Source: Afipia sp. P52-10 | GTDB taxonomy: Bacteria; Pseudomonadota; Alphaproteobacteria; Rhizobiales; Xanthobacteraceae | Reading direction: 5' to 3' | DNA length: 64,000 bases | Assembly: GCF_000516555.1 (NCBI RefSeq) | Contig: NZ_AZSJ01000003.1 | Coordinates: 2,656,669 to 2,720,668, forward strand | In this document: one piece after another, positions 31,915 to 41,279 of the stretch | Numbering within the stretch: position 1 is the stretch's first letter | Layout of the letters: each line of letters opens with the position of its first letter | Program-made: the position numbers and the translations under genes | Notes under the pieces: generated by a model | The model's input: the letters and a program-made list of their open reading frames with translations, nothing else | What the model was told of the DNA's origin: nothing | The model's database searches: none

Positions 31915-32595
31915 ATGGCAAGGCCATGGGATGGAATCATCTCCGAGGACGAACAGAAGGCCTACAATGCCGCAGGCTTCGGTCGTACGACCGGCCTCGG
32001 CAAGCGACCGGCGCTGCTGATCATCGATGTGCAGTACCGCACGGTCGGTACGAAGCCGATGCCGTTCTGGGAAGCCATCAAGGAATATCCGACGTCCTGC
32101 GGTGAGATCGCCTGGAATGCCGTCGGCAACATTTCCGCGCTGCTCGGCCTGTTCCGCGAGCGCGGTTGGCCGGTTCTTTATCCTTACGTCGCGCCGAAGC
32201 AGGATTTCGACATGGGTCGGCTTTCCGACAAGGTGCCGGCGATTATGAACGTCGCGGCGAAAGGTTATGAGTTCGTCGCGCCGATCGCGCCGGCTCAGGG
32301 CGATATCCTGTTGCCGAAGAAGCATCCGAGCGCCTTCTTCGGTACGCCGCTGGCAAGCTACTTGATCAATGTCGGCGCCGATACGCTGGTCGTCACCGGC
32401 TGCAGCACCAGTGGTTGCGTGCGCGGCAGCGTCGTGGACGCCTTTGCCTATAATTTCCGTGTCCTCGTGCCCGAGGACGCGGTCTACGACCGCTCCGCCA
32501 CTTCGCATGCGGTCAATCTGTTCGACATGGCGGCGAAATATGCCGACGTAATGCCGACCGAGGATGCTCTGGCCGCGCTGCGGCGGGTCGTCTGA
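31915..32595 (+). CDS. Isochorismatase-family amidohydrolase (N-carbamoylsarcosine amidase/maleamate amidase-like)
   Basis: 226 residues. Cysteine hydrolase fold with the catalytic triad visible: Asp38 (LLIIDVQ), Lys135 or 136 (ILLPKKHPSAFFGT) and Cys168 (GCSTSGCVRGSVVDAFAYNF). The long N-terminal region and the TSGCVRG motif resemble N-carbamoylsarcosine amidase and maleamate amidohydrolase, which hydrolyse linear C-N amide bonds. GGAGG lies just before the ATG, 13 bp after the lyase stop. In context with the cyclic amidase at 41.3 kb it could hydrolyse the linear half-amide or carbamoyl product of ring opening; that is inference. Confidence 0.88.
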   Translation: MARPWDGIISEDEQKAYNAAGFGRTTGLGKRPALLIIDVQYRTVGTKPMPFWEAIKEYPTSCGEIAWNAVGNISALLGLFRERGWPVLYPYVAPKQDFDMGRLSDKVPAIMNVAAKGYEFVAPIAPAQGDILLPKKHPSAFFGTPLASYLINVGADTLVVTGCSTSGCVRGSVVDAFAYNFRVLVPEDAVYDRSATSHAVNLFDMAAKYADVMPTEDALAALRRVV

Positions 32596-32652
32596 GGGCG
32601 GTGCCAAGGAAGGCCGGCGACAAGTCCGGCAGGACGCGCAGAGGAGAACACG

Positions 32653-33807
32653 ATGATGACGACAAGGTTTCCGACGCGGCGCGCGCTCATTGCCGCCGCT
32701 GGATTCTTCGCCGGGCTCACGATCACCGGTGCCATGGCGCAGGAGACGCTGAAATTCGGTCTCGCCATGCCGCTCTCCGGCGGTCAGGCGCTTTATGGGC
32801 AGGATCAGGTCAAGGCCGCCGAATGGGCTGTCGCTGCGATCAACGCGGCCGGCGGCGTCAATGGCAAGAAGCTTGAGATGGTGCTGCTTGATACCCGCGC
32901 CGATCCGCAGGCGGGCATCCAAGCTGCCAACCGCCTGGTCTCGGTCGAGAAGGTGCCGGTCTTCGTCAGCGCCTGGTCAGCCGTGGTCAAGGCGATCGCG
33001 CCGGTGGCCAATGATAACAAAGTCGTCCAGCTTTCGGTTGGGGCGAACTCGGCTGATATCGCCCGGCTTGGCGACTATACCTACACGACGTTCCCGCTGG
33101 CCGATGTCGACATATCCGCCGTGGCCAACCATGCGGCGACGAAGCTCGGCAAGAAGCGCGCTGCCGTGCTGTACATCAACAACGAGACCGGCGTTGTCGC
33201 GGCGCAGATCTACCGCGACGTCTTCAGCAAGGCCGGCGGTCAGGTCGTCGCCTACGAGGCCTATGATCCGAAGGCTTCCGACTGGACAGGCTCGTTGCTC
33301 AAGGTGCGCGCGGCCAATCCCGATATCATCCACATCCAGGGTCTGGTCGCCGACACCCCACAGGTCATCGCCCAGATGCGCCAGCTTGGTCTGACCGTTC
33401 CGGTCTCGTCGTACTCGGCGGTCTACAATCCCAAGCTGATCGAACAGCTCGGCAAGGCGGCCGAAGGTGTGATCGCTACTTCGTTGGCGCCGGGTGTCGA
33501 GGACAAGGCGGTTGCCGACTACGTCGAACGCTGGCGCAAGGAGGTGGGGCGCGAGCCGAACGGTCTGCCCTATACGCAGTACCTCTATGATGCGCCCTAT
33601 ATCGTCGCGGCGGTGTTCAAGGCGCTCGACGACAAGAAACTGCCGCTAACCGGCGAGAATTTCCGGCGCGAGATGGTGGCCACGAAGACCTTCGATCTGC
33701 CGCTGACCGGTCGCCTTACGATCAACGAGAACCATACAGTCAACAAGCCGGTCTTCCTGATGGAAGTGAAGAACGGCAAATGGGTGCAACTCGCCGTCGT
33801 TGAATGA
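32653..33807 (+). CDS. Branched-chain-amino-acid-type ABC transporter substrate-binding protein
   Basis: 384 residues. Signal peptide with an Arg-Arg start (RFPTRRALIAAAGFFAGLTITGAMAQ), perhaps Tat or Sec. The mature part starts ETLKFGLAMPLSGGQALYGQDQVKAAEWAVAAINAAGGVNGKKLEMVLLD, the type-I periplasmic binding fold of LivK-like proteins. Such proteins often bind amino acids, amides or aromatic acids. Two ATGs in tandem follow GAGGAG. It heads a complete LivKHMGF set within the operon, so the ligand is probably the compound degraded by the flanking enzymes. Confidence 0.93.
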   Translation: MMTTRFPTRRALIAAAGFFAGLTITGAMAQETLKFGLAMPLSGGQALYGQDQVKAAEWAVAAINAAGGVNGKKLEMVLLDTRADPQAGIQAANRLVSVEKVPVFVSAWSAVVKAIAPVANDNKVVQLSVGANSADIARLGDYTYTTFPLADVDISAVANHAATKLGKKRAAVLYINNETGVVAAQIYRDVFSKAGGQVVAYEAYDPKASDWTGSLLKVRAANPDIIHIQGLVADTPQVIAQMRQLGLTVPVSSYSAVYNPKLIEQLGKAAEGVIATSLAPGVEDKAVADYVERWRKEVGREPNGLPYTQYLYDAPYIVAAVFKALDDKKLPLTGENFRREMVATKTFDLPLTGRLTINENHTVNKPVFLMEVKNGKWVQLAVVE

Positions 33808-33855
33808 TTGATCGTCGCGCGGCTTCGACGCCGCGCGACGTCCCGGAGCAAGTCC

Positions 33856-34794
33856 ATGTTGTCGTTCGACATTGTCGCACAGATCCTTTGGACGTCGTTT
33901 GCGACGTCAAGCTATTTCGTTCTGTTCGCGCTCGCCTTCGCCTTGGTGTTGAAGGTCAACCGTGCGTTCAACTTCGCGCAGGCCGCGATGATGACCGTGG
34001 CATTTTACGCCGCCTACACCTGCGTCGCCCTTTGGGGGCTTCCCGGATGGGTTGGCTTCGCTGCTGCGCTGGCAGCGAGCATAATCCTTGCGATCGTGAT
34101 CGAAGTCTTCGGCTTTCGGACGCTGCGTCGCCGCCGGGCCGACCAGATCTTCGTGTTTATCTTCACGCTGATTGTCTCCGAGGTGGTTGCGTTCCTTGCC
34201 ATGCTGGTGTTCGGCACTTGGCCGTCGACGATCTTTCCGTCGCTGTTCTGGCCCGTCACGCTCGTCGGTAACGTGGCGGTCAGTCAGTGGGATATTCCCG
34301 CTGTCGGGGTCGCGGTGAGCTCGGTGGTCGTGCTGTTTGGCTTTCTGCGCTTCACGCGAACCGGTCAGTTCATGGTTGCGGTCGCCGACAACCCGGATTT
34401 GGCCGAGCTCTACGGCATCGCCAAGCAGCGGATCTATTTGGCGACGATGCTGACGGCCGCAGTGCTCGTTGCTCTCGGGATGTTTCTCTACGGAACTCGC
34501 GCGCAGGTGCAACCGACGACGGCGATCGACCTGATGCTCTTCGCCATCGCCGCGACCATTATCGGCGGCATCGGCAATCTCTGGGGCGCGGCTCTCACGG
34601 CCGTCGTCCTCGGGGTCGTTCAGAATTCGAGCGTGCTGTTCATTCCGTCGGAGTGGCAGGGCTTCCTGCTTTATCTCTTCCTGTTCGTGGCCATCGTCTT
34701 CCTGCCGAATGGAGTCAAGCTGCCGGCGCGCCGCCGCCTAACCCGCAAGACCGTTGCGCCCGATCTCGTTGGCGCCGGCAGCCAGGAGAGCTGA
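33856..34794 (+). CDS. livH: Branched-chain-amino-acid-type ABC transporter permease (LivH-like)
   Basis: 312 residues, mostly hydrophobic with about eight membrane segments. The permease motif NRAFNFAQAAMMTVAFYAAYT near the N-terminus and the coupling-loop region AVADNPDLAELYGIAKQRIYLATML, followed by AIAATIIGGIGNLWGAALTAVVLGVVQ, are typical of LivH. ATG 33856 is preceded by GGAG with 7-base spacing. It ends 2 bp before the livM GTG, so the permeases are co-translated. Confidence 0.93.
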   Translation: MLSFDIVAQILWTSFATSSYFVLFALAFALVLKVNRAFNFAQAAMMTVAFYAAYTCVALWGLPGWVGFAAALAASIILAIVIEVFGFRTLRRRRADQIFVFIFTLIVSEVVAFLAMLVFGTWPSTIFPSLFWPVTLVGNVAVSQWDIPAVGVAVSSVVVLFGFLRFTRTGQFMVAVADNPDLAELYGIAKQRIYLATMLTAAVLVALGMFLYGTRAQVQPTTAIDLMLFAIAATIIGGIGNLWGAALTAVVLGVVQNSSVLFIPSEWQGFLLYLFLFVAIVFLPNGVKLPARRRLTRKTVAPDLVGAGSQES

Positions 34795-34796
34795 TC

Positions 34797-35690
34797 GTGG
34801 AATATGTCTATGCGGTCGTGATCCTGATCGGCCTCTACATCGTCCTTGCCGCGAGCTTCAATCTCATCATCGGCTACGGCGGACTGATCTCGATCGCTCA
34901 TCCGATCTTCTATGCGATTGGTGCCTATGCATCGGCTATTCTGTCGCGCGACTATGGTTTTCCCATTCCGCTCGCCATGTTGGCCGGCACGCTCATCGCG
35001 CTTGTAGCGTCGATCATGGTAGCATTGCCATCGCTCAGGGTATCCGGCGACTATCTGTTGATCGCGTCAATCGGCTTCCAGCTCGGTCTGATCGAGGTGT
35101 TCAAGAACGCGTCGTGGACCGGTGGCGCCGGCGGTTTCACCAACATTCCAGCGGCTCTGTCAGCCTCGGTACCGCGTGAGGTCTATGTCGCGATCGTCGT
35201 CGTGGTGGCGGCGCTCGCCGCGCTGTTGGTGCGTGCGATCGCCCACGGCCCCTACGGCCGGGCTATGGCGGCGATGCGCGATGATGAAGTTGCGTTTTCG
35301 GCGCTGGGTCGCAATGCCGTGGCAATGAAGGTGGGAACCTTCGCGTTGGGTTCGGCGCTGGCCGGGTTCGCCGGAGCGCTCTATGCCCACTACTTTCGAT
35401 TCGTCGCGCCGGAGCAGTTCGACATTCTGCAATCCTCGGTGGTTCTGACGATGGTTGTCGTCGGCGGTATTCGCTCCACTTGGGGACCTGTCGTCGGAGC
35501 TGTGCTTCTCCAGGCATTGCCGCAGGCCATCACCTTCCTCAATCTGCCGCCAGCCGTGCTTGGTCCGCTGCAGGGATTGCTGTTCACCGGCCTCGTGCTC
35601 GTCTTCATGTTCGTGCGGCCGCAGGGGTTGGTTTCGGCGGGCGAGGTCTGGTCCGCCACACGCAAGGGATCCGAGCATGCCCGTTCTTGA
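34797..35690 (+). CDS. livM: Branched-chain-amino-acid-type ABC transporter permease (LivM-like)
   Basis: 297 residues. Multi-span permease with AASFNLIIGYGGLISIAHPIFYAIGAYASAIL near the N-terminus and the EAA-like loop AMAAMRDDEVAFSALGRNAVAMKVGTFALGSALAGFAGALYAHYF, followed by VVGGIRSTWGPVVGAVLLQALPQ. Start at GTG 34797, with CCAGGAGAG upstream; a much longer frame exists but it lies inside livH. The 3' end overlaps livG by 14 bp. Confidence 0.93.
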   Translation: MEYVYAVVILIGLYIVLAASFNLIIGYGGLISIAHPIFYAIGAYASAILSRDYGFPIPLAMLAGTLIALVASIMVALPSLRVSGDYLLIASIGFQLGLIEVFKNASWTGGAGGFTNIPAALSASVPREVYVAIVVVVAALAALLVRAIAHGPYGRAMAAMRDDEVAFSALGRNAVAMKVGTFALGSALAGFAGALYAHYFRFVAPEQFDILQSSVVLTMVVVGGIRSTWGPVVGAVLLQALPQAITFLNLPPAVLGPLQGLLFTGLVLVFMFVRPQGLVSAGEVWSATRKGSEHARS

Positions 35691-36432
35691 GATCGCGCAG
35701 CTCAACAAGAGTTTCGATGGTATCATCGTCGCCGACGGCATTGATCTGACGCTCGAGGCTGGCCGGATCGTCGGACTGATCGGCCCGAATGGGGCCGGAA
35801 AAACCTCGCTGTTCAATCTGGTCTCCGGCATCTTCCCGCCGGATTCGGGCTCGATCACACTCGATGGTCAGTCGCTGAAGGGGCGCAAGCCCTATGAACG
35901 TGCCCGTCTTGGCCTGAGCCGAACCTGGCAAAACCTGCGGCTCTTTCCATCGCTCACTGTGCTCGACAACTTACTGGTTGCGCCCCGCCACTATGCCGGC
36001 GAGAGCCTGCTGCGGCTGATGTTCACGCCCGGATCGGTGCGCGCGGCGGAGAAGAAAGATCACCGTAAGGCACTGGATGTGCTCGAGCGCACCGGATTGG
36101 CATCGGTTGCGCAGCGCCCGGCCTCAGACCTCACTTTCGGTCAGCAGAAGCTGGTTGGCGTTGCTCGAGCGTTGATGAACGACTGCCGCTGCCTGCTGCT
36201 CGACGAGCCTATGGCAGGCGTCGAGGGACAGGCGTACCAGACGATTCAGAAGGTGGTGCGCGATATCGCCGCTTCCGGCGTCGCAGTCTGCGTCGTCGAG
36301 CACAACGTCGCGTTCATCCGCGATCTCTGCGATGAGGGTGTCTTTATGTTCGCGGGCAAGGTCTTGGCGCGCGGCCCTGTCGAGGTGCTGATCGCAGATC
36401 CGCGTCTCACCGAGCTCTATTTCGGGACCTAA
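35677..36432 (+). CDS. livG: ABC transporter ATP-binding protein (LivG-like)
   Basis: 251 residues. Walker A GPNGAGKTSLFNL, Q-loop region SRTWQNLRLF, a divergent signature DLTFGQQKLVGVARALM in place of a perfect LSGGQ, Walker B CLLLDEPMAGV and a switch His in VCVVEHNVAFI. The signature DLTFGQQK is normal for LivG. It overlaps the livM end by 14 bp and is 3 bp from livF. It powers import with LivF. Confidence 0.94.
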   Translation: MPVLEIAQLNKSFDGIIVADGIDLTLEAGRIVGLIGPNGAGKTSLFNLVSGIFPPDSGSITLDGQSLKGRKPYERARLGLSRTWQNLRLFPSLTVLDNLLVAPRHYAGESLLRLMFTPGSVRAAEKKDHRKALDVLERTGLASVAQRPASDLTFGQQKLVGVARALMNDCRCLLLDEPMAGVEGQAYQTIQKVVRDIAASGVAVCVVEHNVAFIRDLCDEGVFMFAGKVLARGPVEVLIADPRLTELYFGT

Positions 36433-36435
36433 GCC

Positions 36436-37119
36436 ATGCTCGAGATCGACAAGCTAAGCGCGCGTTTCGGGACGCTCACGGCGCTGCACGGGATATCCCT
36501 GTCGCTTGAGCCGGGCGCGCGGCTCGGTGTCTTCGGCCACAACGGCGCGGGCAAGACGACGCTGCTGCGCTGTATCGTTGGCGCGCACGCGCCGGCCGTC
36601 GGATCGGTGACGTTCGACGGCAGGCCCATTGAACCGGGCAAGGTGCCCGAGACGGTCCGTCGCGGGATCGCGTTCGTGCCGCAGGGGCACAACGTCTTTC
36701 CGACTTTGTCGGTCGAGCGCAACCTGCATGTTGCAGGCCTGCTGTTTGATCAGTCGTTCATCTCCGAGGTGCTGAAGGTCTTCCCGGTTCTGGAAGAGCG
36801 CAAGGCGCAGCGCGCGGGATCGATGTCCGGCGGCGAGCAGCAGATGCTTGCCCTCGGCATGGCGCTGATGACGCAGCCGAAATGGCTCTTGCTCGACGAG
36901 CCCTCGACCGGGCTCGCTCCCGTCATCGTCCGTAACGTGATGGCGCAGATGCGCAAGGTCAACGAAGCCTTCGGTACCGGATTGATCGTGGTCGAGCAGA
37001 ACGTGCCAGCGACGCTCAAACTGGTCGATAGCGCGCTGATCCTGAAGTCCGGCCAGGCCGTATTCCAGGGAGCTGCCGCCGAACTTCAGGCCAAGCCTGA
37101 CCTGTGGGAGTGGTTCTAA
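36436..37119 (+). CDS. livF: ABC transporter ATP-binding protein (LivF-like)
   Basis: 227 residues. Walker A GHNGAGKTTLLRC, signature GSMSGGEQQMLALGMALM, Walker B WLLLDEPSTGLAPV and switch LIVVEQNVPATL. Standard LivF length. Its TAA stop shares its last A with the ATG of the MmgE/PrpD gene (TAATG), showing that the importer and the catabolic enzymes are one transcription unit. Confidence 0.94.
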   Translation: MLEIDKLSARFGTLTALHGISLSLEPGARLGVFGHNGAGKTTLLRCIVGAHAPAVGSVTFDGRPIEPGKVPETVRRGIAFVPQGHNVFPTLSVERNLHVAGLLFDQSFISEVLKVFPVLEERKAQRAGSMSGGEQQMLALGMALMTQPKWLLLDEPSTGLAPVIVRNVMAQMRKVNEAFGTGLIVVEQNVPATLKLVDSALILKSGQAVFQGAAAELQAKPDLWEWF

Positions 37120-38525
37120 TGGCGGCTGGTTCGTCCGGGGAGCGGACGCGTTCCGCAGAGGCTTTTCGGGCGCTCTGCGATTGGTCGGCGGCCGCAGCAT
37201 CCCGGCCGTTGCCCGAGGCCGTGCGTCGTCGCGCCGCGCTGATCCTCGCCGACGATCTCGGCGCGATGGTCGCGGCGTCGGCCGAGCCTCAGGTTTCCGC
37301 CGCCGTTGAAGGCTTCGCGGCATCGTCCTCGGCGACTGCCGAGGCGACGGTGTTCGCTCCCGGCACTCGCCGGTTGGATCGGTACGCCGCCGCGGCAGCC
37401 AACGGCATGGCGGCTGCGTGGTGCGAGTTGGACGAGGGCTTTCGCCTCGCCCCCTGTCACGCCGGTGCCTATCTGTTGCCAGCGCTGCTGGTGGAGGCCG
37501 AGGCTCGTGACGCGTCCGTCGTCGAGGTGCTGTCAGGACTGGCGCGTGCCTATGAACTGACGGCGCGGCTGGCATTGGCTTTTCCTTTCGCCACGATGAC
37601 GGTGCATCCGCATGCTGCCTTCGCGACGGTGGGTGCTGCGGCCGGTGCGGGCATCATGCGCGGCCTTGATGGAGCGAAGCTCGCTGATGCGGTGTCCGCC
37701 GCTGCAAGCATGACGTTCGCCGGCCCGTTCGGCATCGCGCCAGATGGTGCGCTGGTGCGCAATGCCTGGACGGCCGCCGGCGCCTGGATCGGCCTCCGCG
37801 CCGCCGATTGGACCGCGCATGGCATCGCGGGTCTCGCCAGCACGCCCTACGATGTCTTTGTCACTGTTTTCGGGACCGGTAGCGCGCCGGAGGCGATGAC
37901 CAATGGCCTCGGCGAGCGTTGGGCCGTCGAAGACGGCTACCACAAGATCTTCGCCTGCTGTCAATACGCCCATTCGGCACTCGAGGCGACGCTGGAACTC
38001 GGCGCGCGTGCCGCGAAGGATGGACGCTCGGTGACCGATCTCGCGGAGATCGTGGTGGAAACGCATCCGAAGGGGATGTCCCTCGTCACGGTCGAACCCG
38101 CGACGGTGCTTGGCGCCAAGTTCTCGATGCCGCATGCGGTCGCTGCTGGTGCGTGGCTCGGTACAGGCGGGCAGGCGGCGTTCACCGCTGAGACGCTGAG
38201 CGATCCCGCGATCGCGACGTTGCGGCGCAAGGTGACCCTCGCACCTCATCCGGCGATCGGTTCTCCGCCGCACGATCGTCCGGCGCGGGTGACGTGGCGT
38301 TTCGCCGATGGGGTGAGCTGGAGTGCTGATTGCGCCAGCGCGCGTGGCGGTGCCGATCAACCGTTTTCGGAGGAGGCGATGATCGCCAAGCTCGGCGAGA
38401 GCACCTCTAGAGTATTCCCGGCGATGGCCGCGCCGCTCGCGGCGCTGGTGCGCAACGAGGATAGTTGGGGTGAGCGCCGCTGGCGCGAGATGCTGGCGGC
38501 GATGCTGATGGAGAATTCATCATGA
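37119..38525 (+). CDS. MmgE/PrpD-family protein (first copy)
   Basis: 468 residues. MmgE/PrpD fold of 2-methylcitrate dehydratase, cis-aconitate decarboxylase and related enzymes. Recognisable segments are GMAAAWCELDEGF, AYELTARLALAF-HPHAAFATVGAAAGAG, and the active-site-like DGYHKIFACCQYAHSALEATLEL. Family members dehydrate or isomerise tricarboxylates and related diacids without an Fe-S cluster. It starts in a TAATG overlap with livF and overlaps the flavoprotein by 4 bp. Together with the second copy at 39.9-41.3 kb, it may act as a pair (heteromer) or in successive steps. Confidence 0.88.
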   Translation: MAAGSSGERTRSAEAFRALCDWSAAAASRPLPEAVRRRAALILADDLGAMVAASAEPQVSAAVEGFAASSSATAEATVFAPGTRRLDRYAAAAANGMAAAWCELDEGFRLAPCHAGAYLLPALLVEAEARDASVVEVLSGLARAYELTARLALAFPFATMTVHPHAAFATVGAAAGAGIMRGLDGAKLADAVSAAASMTFAGPFGIAPDGALVRNAWTAAGAWIGLRAADWTAHGIAGLASTPYDVFVTVFGTGSAPEAMTNGLGERWAVEDGYHKIFACCQYAHSALEATLELGARAAKDGRSVTDLAEIVVETHPKGMSLVTVEPATVLGAKFSMPHAVAAGAWLGTGGQAAFTAETLSDPAIATLRRKVTLAPHPAIGSPPHDRPARVTWRFADGVSWSADCASARGGADQPFSEEAMIAKLGESTSRVFPAMAAPLAALVRNEDSWGERRWREMLAAMLMENSS

Positions 38526-39889
38526 GCGCGGATGTCGACCTTCTGGTGATCGGCGCCGGCGGTTGTGGCCTGGCCGCCGCCATTGCCGGTCATGATGCGG
38601 GTCTCTCGACGGCCGTTGTCGAGAAGCTGGATCGTCCGGGCGGCAACTCCTCGCTCTCCACTGGTTCAGTGCCGGCCGCCAACAGTCGCTTTCAGCGCGA
38701 GGCGGGGATCAACGATGATCCCGAAACCTATGCGCGTGATCTGATGGGGATCGCCAAGGAGACCGATGATTTCGCGTTGGTGAAGCGCCTGACCGAAGTC
38801 TCGGCAGAGACCGTGGAATGGCTCGTCGATACGGTCGGCGCGCGCATGCAGCTCATCACTGCCTATAAGCATATCGGCCACTCCGTGCCGCGCCTGCATG
38901 CTCCGGTCTCCCGTCGGGGCCAGGACCTTGTCGATGATCTGATTGCAGCCGCCGGGCGGCGTGACATTCCGATTGCCGTCGGCAATGCGGTCAAGGGGCT
39001 GATCGTCGAAGACGGCGCCGTACGCGGCGCGGTGATCGACAGCAGCGATGGCCTTTCGCGGATCGTCGCGCGCAAGACGGTGCTTGCGGTCAACGGCTTT
39101 GCTGGAGATCCCGATCTCGTGCGACGCTTCTGCCCGGAAATTGCTGGCGCACAGTATTTTGGAGCGCGCGGCTCCACCGGCGAAGCCATTCGCTGGGGCG
39201 AAGCGCTCGGGGCCGGCCTTGCGAACATGGCGGCATATCAAGGCTACGCTGCCGTCGCGCATCCGCATGGCAGTCTGCTGTCCTGGACGACGATCGAGAA
39301 AGGCGGCTTCCTGGTCGGCGCCGATGGTCGTCGTTTCGGTGACGAAAGCCTTGGTTATTCCGGCTACGCGCGGATTGTGCTCGGCCAGGGCGAGTATTCC
39401 TTCGCAATCTTCGACCAGAAGATATTCGACATCGCGGCACAAGAGGAGGAGTTTGCCGAACTCGCGCGTTATGGCGGCGTCAAGAAGGCCGACAGCGTTG
39501 CCGAACTCGCCGAACCCTATGGGCTAGATCCGGCCGCACTGACCGAGGAATTGGAGCGCTACAACGCGGCTGCTTCTGGCGAGCAGAAGGATCGCTTTGG
39601 TCGCAAGGACTTTGGCCTTGGCCCGCTTGTTGCTCCCTTCTATGGCTGCCGCACTGTGCCGGGTCTCTTCCACACGCAGGGCGGTCTGCGGATCGACGGC
39701 GATGCTCGCGTGCTCACGACGAAGGGTGTGCCGGTACCGAATTTGTTCGCCGGTGGCGGCGCAGCCGCCGGCATCAGCGGCCGTTCCGGTGCATTAGGTT
39801 ACGCATCCGGCAACGGCCTGCTTTCGGCGATCGCGCTTGGCCGGCTGGCCGCGCTCGCGGCGGCTCGCGAAATCAGGAGCGAAGCGTGA
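38522..39889 (+). CDS. FAD-binding fumarate reductase/succinate dehydrogenase-like flavoprotein
   Basis: 455 residues. N-terminal Rossmann FAD motif VDLLVIGAGGCGLAAAIAGHDAG, followed by EKLDRPGGNSSLSTGSV. The C-terminal FAD contact region is NLFAGGGAAAGISGRSGALGYASGNGLLSAIALGR. The fold is that of flavocytochrome c fumarate reductase, 3-ketosteroid dehydrogenase and urocanate reductase. No signal peptide or haem motif is present, so it is soluble. It probably oxidises or reduces a C=C bond next to a carboxylate. It overlaps both neighbours by 4 bp. Confidence 0.9.
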   Translation: MSADVDLLVIGAGGCGLAAAIAGHDAGLSTAVVEKLDRPGGNSSLSTGSVPAANSRFQREAGINDDPETYARDLMGIAKETDDFALVKRLTEVSAETVEWLVDTVGARMQLITAYKHIGHSVPRLHAPVSRRGQDLVDDLIAAAGRRDIPIAVGNAVKGLIVEDGAVRGAVIDSSDGLSRIVARKTVLAVNGFAGDPDLVRRFCPEIAGAQYFGARGSTGEAIRWGEALGAGLANMAAYQGYAAVAHPHGSLLSWTTIEKGGFLVGADGRRFGDESLGYSGYARIVLGQGEYSFAIFDQKIFDIAAQEEEFAELARYGGVKKADSVAELAEPYGLDPAALTEELERYNAAASGEQKDRFGRKDFGLGPLVAPFYGCRTVPGLFHTQGGLRIDGDARVLTTKGVPVPNLFAGGGAAAGISGRSGALGYASGNGLLSAIALGRLAALAAAREIRSEA

Positions 39890-41268
39890 GCACCCTCGCA
39901 CGCAAGATCGTCACACGCTGGGCGGAGTGTGAGGCCCAGCCGTTGCCTGATGGTGTTGCTGAAGCGGCGCGGATGCACTTGCTTGACGCGATCGGTGTCG
40001 GTCTCGCATCGGCGGGAAGCGCGATCGGTTCGCCCTATCAGGCTTACGCGGATCGCCGCGTTGCGTTCGGCCCGGCCAGCGTTTTCGGTCGGAACGAGGG
40101 TACTGGTCCGGCAGATGCGGCGATGCTCAATGGCGGACTAATCCATAGCCTCGAATATGACGATACGCATACCGCCTCCATCGTCCACGGCAGCGCCGTG
40201 CTGGCGGCAACGGCGCTCGCTGCGGGCGAGGCTTATGCAGCGACGGGTGCCGATGTGCTGCGTGCCTATGCGCTCGGCTGGGATGTGCTGATCCGCTTCG
40301 GTCAGGCCGCACCTGGCAGCTTTCAGGCAGTGGGTTTCCAGATCACGTCAGTCGGCGGAGCACTGGTGGCGGCGCTGATCGCGGCGCGGCTCATGCGGCT
40401 CGACAATGATAAGACCGTCGCGGCCGTTGGTATTGCCCTCAGTCAGGCGTCGGGCGTGTTTGAATTCCTGAGCAATGGCGCGACTGTGAAGTCATTGCAT
40501 CCCGGTTGGGCTGCCCACGCCGGCATTGTCGCCGCAGGTCTTGCCGAAGCTGGCCTCACCGGTCCCGAGACGAGCCTTGAAGGTCGTTTCGGCCTGTTTC
40601 GCGGCTTCGCCCGCGATGAGGCCGCGCCTGATCGGCTGGATGCTGACATCGCAACGCTCGGTGACGTCTGGCACCTGACCGATGCCGCCTTCAAGTTCTA
40701 TCCCTGTTGCCATTATCTGCATCCCTTCATCGAGGCGGCCGGACAACTGGCGGAACGTGGCGTCATGGCTGCTTCGATCGAAAAACTGGTCTGTCGCGTG
40801 CCGGAAGGGGCTGCCGGGATTATTTGCGAGCCGTGGGCTGCCAAGCGTGCTCCGGCTTCGGGGCATGCGGCGCGCTGGAGCCTGCCAATTGCCGTCGCGG
40901 CTCGGCTGATCGACGGCAAGATCGACCTCGATACCTTTGAGACGCCGGTATCGGCCGCCGTTCGCGCGCTCGCAAAGCGGCTCGAGTGGGAGCCGTTGCC
41001 TGGCGCAGATTTCCCGCGACGCTTCGAGGCCGAAATTGTCTGTCATCTGCACAATGGTGACGAGCAGCATGTGCGCGTCGACGATGTCTATGGCAATCGG
41101 AGCCGACCGGCAGACCCTGCCGCCGTGTTGGCGAAGTTCCGTGCCAATGCCGAACGCTCGCTGCCCGCAGCATCAGTCTTCGCGTTGGAGACCGCAATGT
41201 CACGGCTCGAGCGCGCTCACGATCTGACGGAACTCACGGCTGCGTTGCGGGGCCGCGCTGAAAACTGA
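39886..41268 (+). CDS. MmgE/PrpD-family protein (second copy)
   Basis: 460 residues. Same family as the gene at 37.1 kb but clearly diverged. It is closer to the general family pattern: NGGLIHSLEYDDTHTASIVHGSAVLAATALAAGEA, a segment GATVKSLHPGWAAHAGIVAAGLA, and FKFYPCCHYLHPFIEAA. The GTG start overlaps the flavoprotein stop (GTGA). Dehydratase, hydratase or decarboxylase activity on a branched di- or tricarboxylate is the family expectation. Two copies with a flavoprotein between them is a distinctive arrangement. Confidence 0.9.
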   Translation: MSTLARKIVTRWAECEAQPLPDGVAEAARMHLLDAIGVGLASAGSAIGSPYQAYADRRVAFGPASVFGRNEGTGPADAAMLNGGLIHSLEYDDTHTASIVHGSAVLAATALAAGEAYAATGADVLRAYALGWDVLIRFGQAAPGSFQAVGFQITSVGGALVAALIAARLMRLDNDKTVAAVGIALSQASGVFEFLSNGATVKSLHPGWAAHAGIVAAGLAEAGLTGPETSLEGRFGLFRGFARDEAAPDRLDADIATLGDVWHLTDAAFKFYPCCHYLHPFIEAAGQLAERGVMAASIEKLVCRVPEGAAGIICEPWAAKRAPASGHAARWSLPIAVAARLIDGKIDLDTFETPVSAAVRALAKRLEWEPLPGADFPRRFEAEIVCHLHNGDEQHVRVDDVYGNRSRPADPAAVLAKFRANAERSLPAASVFALETAMSRLERAHDLTELTAALRGRAEN

Positions 41269-41279
41269 GGAGGAATCCG

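Noticed and set aside
34287-34796. Long N-terminal extension of LivM
   Set aside because: The extension lies in another frame of livH and is not membrane-like; GTG 34797 with AGGAG gives a normal LivM start.
36454-37575. 373-residue minus-strand frame over livF and the first MmgE/PrpD gene
   Set aside because: Arg/Pro-rich low-complexity product, antisense to two well-supported genes.
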